A stretch of 64,000 nt of DNA, taken from the NCBI GenBank assembly GCA_963573305.1, contig OY754337.1:67739094-67803093 (forward strand), written 5' to 3'. Made by a program: the position numbers and the translations under genes. This DNA comes from Pyrrhosoma nymphula. Its lineage: Eukaryota; Arthropoda; Insecta; Odonata; Coenagrionidae. The notes under the pieces were generated by a model. It was given only the letters and a program-made list of their open reading frames with translations, did no database searches and had not been told where the DNA came from. Positions 56,289-64,000 of this stretch are shown here, piece after piece; position 1 is the stretch's first letter; each line of letters begins with the position of its first letter.

Positions 56289-56456
56289 ATTCTGTATGTT
56301 CTAGGACTTTCCGAGCCTCGAAAGTGACGACATTTTGACGTCACAGTCACGAAAAGTTAGGCCCATCAAAAAGTTGAGATTTGTCGGGGGCTTTTACGTC
56401 ACACCCACGGAATTTCCGAAGTTCGACCGTGTCGAATCGTTAATGAATAAGGCCCC
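56289..56456 (-). repeat. Dispersed repeat with TGACGTCA motif, copy 3 (inverted)
   Basis: In reverse complement: GGGGCCTTATTCATTAACGA, GGTCGAACTTCGGAAATTCC, GTGACGTAAAAGCCCCCGAC, AAATCTCAACTTTTTGATGG, CTGTGACGTCAAAATGTCGT, CACTTTCGAGGCTCGGAAAG, GAACATACAGAATA. One TGACGTCA is intact; the other has become TGACGTAA. Confidence 0.7.
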
Positions 56457-57530
56457 ATGGGCGTGGAAATGCGCGTGAATCGAAGACCTGAGAGGTTGTT
56501 TAGAAGACAATCTAAATATTAAACAATGAAGGGTTGAGCATACGGTTAGGACGAGGCAGATAAAATTGGGTGGAAAGCGTCTAACTATTTAACGGAACGT
56601 TGAAGACAAAAAGATAAGGTGAGGTCAGTAAAGCGGGAAAAAGGTATTTTGAGTAGAGAAGTTTATAGACGGACATGCATGGAAAAACATAAAAATAGTA
56701 GAATTAAGCAGATTGTCGCTACAAAAACATAAAATCATACATATATATATATACATACACACACACTAGCGGACGCGACAGAAGTTGTCCTCCCCGAACG
56801 TTGGCTTGCCTGCTATTAGCGGGTTCAGCAAACGTTTTTTCGATAAACTATAAACTGATAAACTATAGGCTGACTACTGCGAGTGACATTTGGCATTGAG
56901 TTTGCCATTTCAATCTTTTCGTTTCGTCATTGTGTGATTTGCTGTTGCCTAAAGCAAAATCAAACAATGATTGCAATTTCTCGTTATCCTGCGCCGTTCA
57001 ATTCTCGTGTCATGGCCGGATGGTGCTCGTCATAGACACATCTGGCGAAAGAGGCGGTGAGATTGGTGGTAAGAATAATAATGCGATTGCAAACCAGATA
57101 TTGCCGTTTTTGTATGTGTGTAAATGTCTGACAGTATTGTCTTTTCATAAGCATTAGCTGTGTGGAGAAGACTGCGTGGAAATCAGTTGGTCCGTGAGCT
57201 CGACTGGGGATGTGGCGTCTCATGAAAATGGACGCTTCTACGCTGTGAATCCACTGAACCATATGTATACCGAAGATGGACTGCGAGTAGCAGAGGAATG
57301 TCACATGATGCAAATTTGGACGACTATCATTTTGATGAAATAAAAGCACACAAAGAAAGAACTCAAATCATTTCCATGACAGTCATATTTTTTATTAAAC
57401 TAAAAAAGTAAAGTATTGAAATAAATGTTGAATCTTAATACTAAAAGAAAGAAAGTTTGATTTTTTTATCTTAATGCGAATTGATGAACAATGCTTTTCG
57501 TCAATCCCAGAGGTGTATAAACGGTCAAAC
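56457..57530. other. No gene recognised; short AT and AC microsatellites
   Basis: TATATATATATA and ACACACACAC runs at about 56740-56766 precede CTAGCGGACGCGACAGAAGT, which resembles a widespread insect repeat start, but I could not define an element. Frames 56930-57157 (+) and 57349-56984 (-) are unsupported. Confidence 0.3.
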
Positions 57531-57640
57531 GCCCTGAGGACGGTGGCAGAGTTAGCCATTGAAACGTCGGCTCTGGCTGAACATCTCACCTGGTGGGAAA
57601 CCCGTGAAGAATTCATTCACATCGTGCGCCAGGAAAGCAC
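57530..57640 (+). ncRNA. Hammerhead-like motif in a retroelement tail
   Basis: CTGAGGA (57535-57541) is followed by CGGTGGCAGAGTTAGCCATT, where TGGC and GCCA can pair across an AGAGTTA loop, then by GAAACGTCGG. CUGANGA, stem, GAAA is the hammerhead core order. Downstream CTGGTGGGAAACCCGTGAAG follows as in related tails. The + frame 57474-57725 crosses it and is probably incidental. Confidence 0.4.
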
Positions 57641-58965
57641 CAAGTCTTACACAACAAACTTGATGGTTTGCCAACGCGGGAACACGCAACATGTATTTGG
57701 CCATGTGAGAATTTTTCCATTTTAAAAAAATATTGGAGTTGGAGAGGGTTATATATTCTGATATACGTAAAATATTTTTTTTAACCATGTCCTAGAACCC
57801 GATCGTAGCACCACCTACCAGATCCAATTTTGAATTTAAACCAACCAGGGACCCACTCAAACACACAAAAAATTCAATTCACGTTATTTTAAATTTAGAC
57901 GAATACGTTTTTTCGAATCTTTTACTCGGCGTGACACCTATATATCTGCCAGTAACCATAGTAAAAATATGAAACGTAATATTTCGCATTTGAAAGAAAA
58001 TCTGTACATGTGTGATCGTATTATTACGAAATATATGTCATGTGTCATAAGGTTAGATGTGAAAATGGCATTGAATTTTTAAAAAACAGTAAAATGCAAT
58101 TTTTGCACTTTTACCTAAAGAAATGACTTTTAAGAACATGAAAGGAAATCTTCACGCACATCCGTAAATAGATAAAAATCAAATCCCAACAAATAAACCA
58201 CCTTAAACAAATATGCAATCTTCCTGGAACACAAAGCCAAATGGGCAAAGGAGTATCATGCCGAGCTACATGCGCGAGGGTAAATGAGTACGGAAGTACA
58301 TACATATGCAACAATATTTCCATTTGAATCAGAAGCGCAAAATGTTTTCAACATGAAGGGAAAACTAAGTTTACACTCTGTGAACTGAAATGGTGCCCAG
58401 CCGCTCCACCGAAACCTTCCAAGATTCCGAAGACGGGACCGATTACAGACGACCCAGTTCGGCGAGGGCATCGAATTCGCCCAACTATTCCACAGTTCGC
58501 GGATACGAACACCAGAAGGGGAAGGCGCGAAAGCAATTCTGCCGTGCCATTATTCACGCCGGACGGAACTTAACGCTGAGATATTACCCCAGTCGCTGCA
58601 GAGAAACTATAGGAAAAAGGTGCTCTTTGGAAGAAAAATTCACAGTGGAACGCAGGGCTAAAAATGGAGAAAAAACTGCGCGAACTGGCATATTAACACC
58701 CATCAAACATTCAACAAGCCTCCATTAAAGTGAGCGGCAAGGGATGAGATGCGACCATTGAATAACGCTTTAGAAAAATAGGGAAATTAATAGCTTTTAG
58801 GAATAAGGAATTCAAGGTTAAAATTAACTTTAAGAGGGAAATCACATTTCTGTAAGGAGGTTCCATTGCAACTCTGTGTGTAAAAAAAAATATGTACAGA
58901 ATTCCACATTCTCGTTTGTACTAAAAATAAAAGCTTTCACCGTTAGCTGAAATGTTTCGGCAATT
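57641..58965. other. No gene firmly recognised; GC-richer block at 58390-58560
   Basis: The + frame 58390-58728 starts MVPSRSTETFQDSEDGTDYR and is serine/arginine/glutamate-rich in a GC-richer block. A minus frame is open over the same bases. It could be an exon fragment, but no splice partner was found. Confidence 0.25.
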
Positions 58966-59135
58966 CTACATCTACATTTTAACCTGATAGTCAACTCTAG
59001 AGTGTGTCGCAGAGGAAGAGATATCACCAACATGCAAATACTGCACCCTAATAAAATTAATGAAGCTAATGCAATTACTGGTGAATTAGTAAAACCTGCA
59101 AATGCTTGTCAGGAGGTGAAATTTCACCAGCATGC
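58966..59135 (+). repeat. ACATCTACAT repeat, diverged copy
   Basis: TCTACATCTACATTTTAACC, GAGTGTGTCGCAGAGGAAGA, ATCACCAACATGCAAATACT, and AATGCTTGTCAGGAGGTGAA follow the order of the next copy but are more diverged. Confidence 0.6.
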
Positions 59136-59300
59136 ACTACATCTACATCTAAAAAATGCCCTGCAAGCCACCTCAGGGGTGTGTGGCAGGGGGTGAGTAT
59201 TCATCAACATGCATCACACTATACCCTAAAGTTAGTGTAACGACGACTAATTATGCATTAGCATAAATCGCTAATGCTTGTCACGAGGCGAAGCCTCACA
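59136..59300 (+). repeat. ACATCTACAT repeat, fuller copy
   Basis: It starts CTACATCTACATCTAAAAAA and continues GCCCTGCAAGCCACCTCAGG, GGTGTGTGGCAGGGGGTGAG, CACACTATACCCTAAAGTTA, CTAATTATGCATTAGCATAA, AATGCTTGTCACGAGGCGAA. It is nearly identical to 61014-61175 for about 160 bases. No coding frame or box A/B found; it could be a SINE or the 3' end of a retroelement. Confidence 0.75.
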
Positions 59301-59307
59301 CACAAAG

Positions 59308-59335
59308 CCGCAACTGGCATTAATACCAGTTGCGG
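59308..59335. repeat. Perfect 10-bp hairpin
   Basis: CCGCAACTGG and CCAGTTGCGG are exact reverse complements around CATTAATA, just after the ACATCTACAT repeat. Confidence 0.7.
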
Positions 59336-60350
59336 ATTTATACCGGATAGCTACTTTTCCCCAGGTTCCACAGATTCTGAAATTGATAACCTTTTCTTTA
59401 CATTGCCAGAACTAATACCGAAAATACTTTTGCGCAAGATGGAGTATTTGATTAAAAACTTTATTCATACCTAATAATTTAATTAATTTAAAATTATTTT
59501 GTCAATTCCAATTCCACGTGCCCTCCGAAAAAACAACAAGACTACAAAATAAGTCCTAGCACTGATCTGCCAAATACTAGAGATGAGACCACTTCAATGA
59601 CTTGAAAAAATTCTCGGTAGACTACGTTGGAAGACCAAGAAAATATTGAGGTTATGACGCCAAAAGTTGCCTGCACCGCCAAGGGCGTGACTTACACTTG
59701 GAAATAATTCGCGTATTCAACACTATACGTTCCAGTAAGACTAACTAGGGTCAAAAACTGATCTTCCAACTGTCAGAATAACCACAGACAACGATCGCAA
59801 AATCACCAATCGAACCAAACATGAATACATTTTTAAGGCCAGGAGATCATACAGGCATACACACCTGACCGATACTTAAAGAGATTCGGTTCTTATCCCG
59901 GCCAAGTCAAATAATTTTTGTTGCGGCGACTCGAACAACGTTGTTGTATACATTAATTGCCTTCAAATATTACCAGTGGTATCGAGTGTCACTGTTAGGG
60001 GTGACAAAACCGGCTTGAAAAACTTGTCTACGGATGAAAAAGCTAAGTAGTCCACCGGACGAGCCCGGTGCCGATTCAGGTTTTAGAGAGAGGAACACAC
60101 GATCGTAAACACAGAAAAAAACATCCACGATAACAACAAAAATATAAATAAATAATAGCAGGAAGCTGCCTACCAATTAATCCGCACACAAGTGCGACCG
60201 CAATATACAGGGAACGGAGAGGTAAAACAATGAACTGTGCCAGTCCCACAGCTCCTTATCTGCAGCAGTAGTTGCAGGAGAAGGCAAAGGCACAACAACA
60301 CCAGTTTCTACTAGTTTCTGGTTGGCCTACCACCCGCGGATGATGAAGAC
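59336..60350. other. No gene recognised
   Basis: No supported frame or repeat copy. Confidence 0.35.
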
Positions 60351-60870
60351 AGAAGGGGTTGTGAGAGATAGAAGAAAAAAATAATGGGTAGCTTATAAAG
60401 GGGGAAGAAGGAATGGGGAAAGAGGCACGTATGGGGGCTTTGTGTAAAAAGCGACAGGTCCAAAAACTCAACACGGCCAACACTCACACAGAGCCAGAAA
60501 CAGGGACCGATTCACCTCTCCCCCAAAAACCTTGTTGCAAGACGACCGCTACATTCCCTCGGAAGAGAAGGTCGGGGCAGGGGGAACGGGAGGGGAAGGT
60601 GCCGTGGGGTTGGGCGTGAGGGGCAGAGAGAGGCAAGGTTTGGGTGGGTGGCAGAGGGTGGCGAGAATGGAGTGGGAATGGACATTTTTCCAGGGTCCCG
60701 CAGAGGGGGTGGAGCTGAAAGAGAAAGAAGGCAAAAGGAAGAGAGGGCTGGGGGGAGGAGACTTCCCGTAAGGGAAGGTTTTTAAGCAGGTACGAGAGTC
60801 GGGAAGATAAAGAAGGGTGAGAATGGAATAGTAGTGGATAGGGAACAGTTCCCTGAGGTGCGCACGGGAG
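60350..60870 (+). repeat. Purine-rich (G/A) tract
   Basis: GGGGCAGGGGGAACGGGAGG and GGGCTGGGGGGAGGAG blocks on the + strand. The minus frame 60923-60549 and + frames inside are compositional. Confidence 0.5.
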
Positions 60871-61013
60871 GAAGTAGGGACAACTCCGGAGCCGCCGCAG
60901 CTCCGTAAAGAGTGTGGTCTCACGGTGGAATGAAGCTTATCTGAAAGCAGACACTGAGCTGGCTTCTGCGTAAATTACCACTCCCAAGCGTTCGTCTCCA
61001 AGAGCACATGCTG

Positions 61014-61198
61014 CTTCTACATCTACATAATACCCTGCAAGCCACCTCAGGGGTGTGTGGCAGGGGTAGAGTATTCACCAACATGCATTACACTATACCC
61101 TAAAGTTAGTGTAACTACGACTAATTATGCATTAGCATAAATCGCTAATGCTTGTCACGAAGCGAAGCCTCACAAGCATGCACTACACTACAGATATT
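61014..61198 (+). repeat. ACATCTACAT repeat, fuller copy
   Basis: TTCTACATCTACATAATACC, CTGCAAGCCACCTCAGGGGT, CATTACACTATACCCTAAAG, CGACTAATTATGCATTAGCA, TGCTTGTCACGAAGCGAAGC, CACTACACTACAGATATTAT. This is the nearest relative of 59136-59300. Confidence 0.75.
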
Positions 61199-61555
61199 AT
61201 CGTGCTTGACGCTTTCGGTGTACTGTCGAAGCGTACTGTACGTACATATCCGGGAAGAGAGTTTGACCATTTGTGTTACGCTGAATAACATCACAATAGA
61301 GCCAAGCGGTGAAAAAACAAGAGTTCCGTATACTGTGCATACATATCTCTCAGGGTGTGAATTAACTAAAGACAAGAACATAGAAGGGAAATAAACTGCA
61401 TTTGTGGCATACATAAGAACAATTGCTAAAATTCATCATGTTGCAAAATCGGCATTAGATTTTCTTGGGAAATGTAATCGAGGCTGGTCATTATAATAGG
61501 GGTGCATTAACTGGAACAAGAATAACTATTTAATTACATGGGTGATAAGTTGGAG
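61199..61555. other. No gene recognised
   Basis: Short overlapping frames on both strands only. Confidence 0.3.
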
Positions 61556-61559
61556 GAAA

Positions 61560-62060
61560 ATTGGTATAGCAGTAAGGACATAAGGAGTATTGCGTTAGCG
61601 AAAGAAGCGTTAGGCAGCAGGAGAGAGCTGATGTCGGGGTCCTTGAGTTAGAATATAAAGAAAAAGTAGGCGACGAGATTAATTTGGGGTGTATCGTAGC
61701 ATGGTGCAGAATGTTAAATTCTGGGAAATGACGAGAATAGGCTAATTTGATATGTGGGTGTGGAGAGTGGATAAAAAGCGGTGAGCGAAAAGAAACACCA
61801 AAAGTAGTACTAGGTATGGTGGGGGAGGAGCAAGGTTCTTGGGCGAGGAGAGGAAAATTCTGGAGATTAGGAGTCAGAGTAGGTGGTTGGAACAGATAAT
61901 GAGAGATGAAGAGAGGGTTGAGAGCCGTGATAGGACGGAAGATGTTGGTTGCGTGGGGAAGAAAGAGAAAAGGCTGTATATGGGATGAAGAGAGGTAGGA
62001 TGTATGATGAGATGAATAACGAATCTCGTGAGGAGATAGGAGCTTGCGCCGGTAGAATGC
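61560..62060 (+). pseudogene. Decayed LINE RT C-terminal region and 3' part
   Basis: The + strand, with stops and shifts, gives DIRSIALAKEALGSRRELMS, a degraded KKLATRLIWGV-segment, FDMWVWRVDKK, then a KxxLxxV-type block and SRWLEQIMRDEERVESRDRT. This is the order of the lineage at 49940. It is older and more damaged than that copy. Confidence 0.65.
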
Positions 62061-64000
62061 TAAAGAAATTTTACGTTCCTAAATTTAAACATGCCTTTAC
62101 CGGTAGACCACCCTCAAAATAATAGCGAAACAGGGGAAAGATAGAAAGGGCAAATTTCTTTGGAAAAAAAACGACAATGAGAAGAAAATCAAACTTAAAC
62201 GACTGATGACACACACAAGCTTTCATTCTTCCACAAAAGCATGCGGAAAGAGAATGTCCTACCCGAAGAGACCTTAAACCATTCCTTTAAAATGCTAAAA
62301 TATTAAAAATAAATTTGGATTCATATTTACTTTTAGGGAAACCTTTTGGTATTATATCAATGAACACTCAAACTAAGTATCACCTGCCACCTGGCCTGTT
62401 CGCAGCGTACTTAGATTAAATAAATAAACACTGGGTAAAGAAGTTATGGAATCATTAGCAAAGGGTTTAGTGCTGAGCTTGGCGAAGCGGACGAAAAGGA
62501 AGACACGCGAAGAAGTACTTGATGAATAAATAGCATTTTAAAATGTGGCACCTGCCACTAGAAACTTATTAGTAATAGTGCAACGCATCCGTAGATGCAA
62601 TAGTACATATTACAATGATTGTACATGAGGATAACGTTGAAACTCTGAGACATGCTGCAAATAAAATGACTAGACAGAAGGAAGTTTTTGTTTGATTTAT
62701 TTATCTACATACCGTAACACCGCACCCCCCCAGACATATACGAAGAAGTACTTGGTACGGTGGGTGAGCAAATTACGTTGTTGGAGATACGTAAATTAAA
62801 TGGCATCACCGCTTAGCGAAGTTAGGTCTCCACCAATCCCTTCTACATTCACTCATTGTACAACACAGGCAGCTTAGTGGGCGGAAGAAGTTATATGAGG
62901 CAAGAGAATACCGACATTGATAACAGAATTTTGGAAAAAAAGTATGGGCTGAAGGAGGAGAAGAAGTTCGGTAAGCTGAAGAGAAATACTGGGATAAAAG
63001 AAATGTAAAAGGGAGCAGAAGAAACAAAGAAACGTGTCACTAAAATCGCTATTAAAACTGGTCGAATAGTGATAGTAATAATATCCCTCAGTTTTCACTA
63101 TTTCTGATAGGGAACTGGCAAAAATCATAATCACTAAGTCCTCGGCTAGAAAACCAGGAATTATGCCATTATCTTACTTGGAGTCACTTCGTAACATGTA
63201 TATTGGCATTAGGGGCCCACGCCAGTAAAGATATATCAAGGATTCTTACTCTCACCCATTTAAAGTTACCTTAACCGTTAGATTACCCCAGAAATAATCT
63301 CTGTTTTGTAGCATGAGCTATTCACTATCACGTTAATGTTTTATGTAGATCGTCTTATATTTATGCTTGTTACGAGTGAACTGTATTTGTTAATAACTTG
63401 CCAGTATTTCTGTGTATGGACTACCTTCTTTAAATAATGAAATAAATAAAAATGACTCTTATCTTGCTGCACCTTTGTGCCAATCCCAATGCAGTTAGAA
63501 TGAAGGTGAAATTAAGAGCTACACTCCTAATTTTTCATCCACAATAGAACTTTATAAACAAATAATTGTCCGAACGTAGCAAGACATGGAATCGTCCGTA
63601 TATGTGCCACGCAATTTATTAATCGAGCATGAAGAGAACCAAGACAGTTCTCAAACATCCCTAAGTCGTAGGAGCATTTCGAGAGGTCCACTTGTTTCCC
63701 TTCGATAAATCTTTCAACATTCCAGCGTAGCCTATTGTTAACATAGCCACCATTTGAAATTAAGTTATTGCATGGTGCGATGGTCTTATTATGTTCCCTG
63801 AAAGCTTGACATTTTTTTCTTCATAATATTACAACGCCATTTTCCAAGCAACACTTATTCCTCAGCTCTTCATATTTTTCCAAACATTTCGAGTCCCAAA
63901 AGATAAACACAAGGGAAGCACGGAAATGTTACGGTAATTGTCGATGTTTTTCACACGCGTCCATCTATTGGATTAGCACAGGGTTGGTAGCAAACTTAAG
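62061..64000. other. No gene recognised
   Basis: AT-rich to the end of the window. Minus frames at 62806-63134 overlap one another in a GA-rich stretch and are unsupported. Confidence 0.4.

Overview
This is an AT-rich eukaryotic window, most likely from an arthropod and probably an insect; I cannot fix the order. The reasons are its stock of mobile elements: APE-endonuclease non-LTR retrotransposons (LINEs), a Penelope-like element with a GIY-YIG nuclease, tandem Helitron/Helentron-type units with the ATGT-repeat 5' region common in insects, hAT elements with 8-bp target duplications, TTAA- and TA-flanked MITEs, and tRNA-derived SINEs. There is no bacterial-style gene organisation. Nearly all reading frames of 60-150 codons here are chance openings in repeats or purine-rich tracts.

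Layout. 1-21 kb: LINE fragments, several terminal-inverted-repeat (TIR) elements (2811-3073, 3613-4313 with a smaller one nested in it, 14385-15806, 19386-20688), a SINE at 5.2 kb, purine-rich tracts and long AT-rich stretches. 21-36 kb: a GC-rich hAT MITE (23015-23534), a long foldback element (25191-25749), decayed LINEs, and another MITE of the 14-kb family (35398-36308). 37-45.3 kb is the most interesting part: a CpG-rich, promoter-like segment leads into a reading frame that continues through at least five exons with matching splice phases. Its first exon is split by a 1,449-bp hAT element, its second intron holds two tandem Helentron-like units, and its last visible intron holds LINE copies. 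45-64 kb: more LINE 3' ends, the Penelope-like fragment (48.2 kb), a recurrent ACATCTACAT repeat (35.7, 51.6, 59.0, 59.1, 61.0 kb), and further MITE and tail fragments.

The one candidate host gene (37388-43640, + strand) is not one I recognise. It would encode a protein with a short hydrophobic segment, a very basic aromatic-rich stretch, then acidic polar exons. If the hAT element is left out at its exact 8-bp duplication, the frame is continuous across the insertion site. With the element in place, its first triplet is an in-frame stop, while its far end supplies a new in-frame ATG.

LINE copies are mostly 3'-end pieces of two related lineages: one has the 3' tail GGACTGTCCAAGAACC, the other a WIGH-x-LRHN C-terminal motif. 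None is intact. One shows the 5'-inversion structure expected from twin priming, and another has lost its whole reverse-transcriptase core. All assignments come from reading the sequence by eye; no database or alignment was available.
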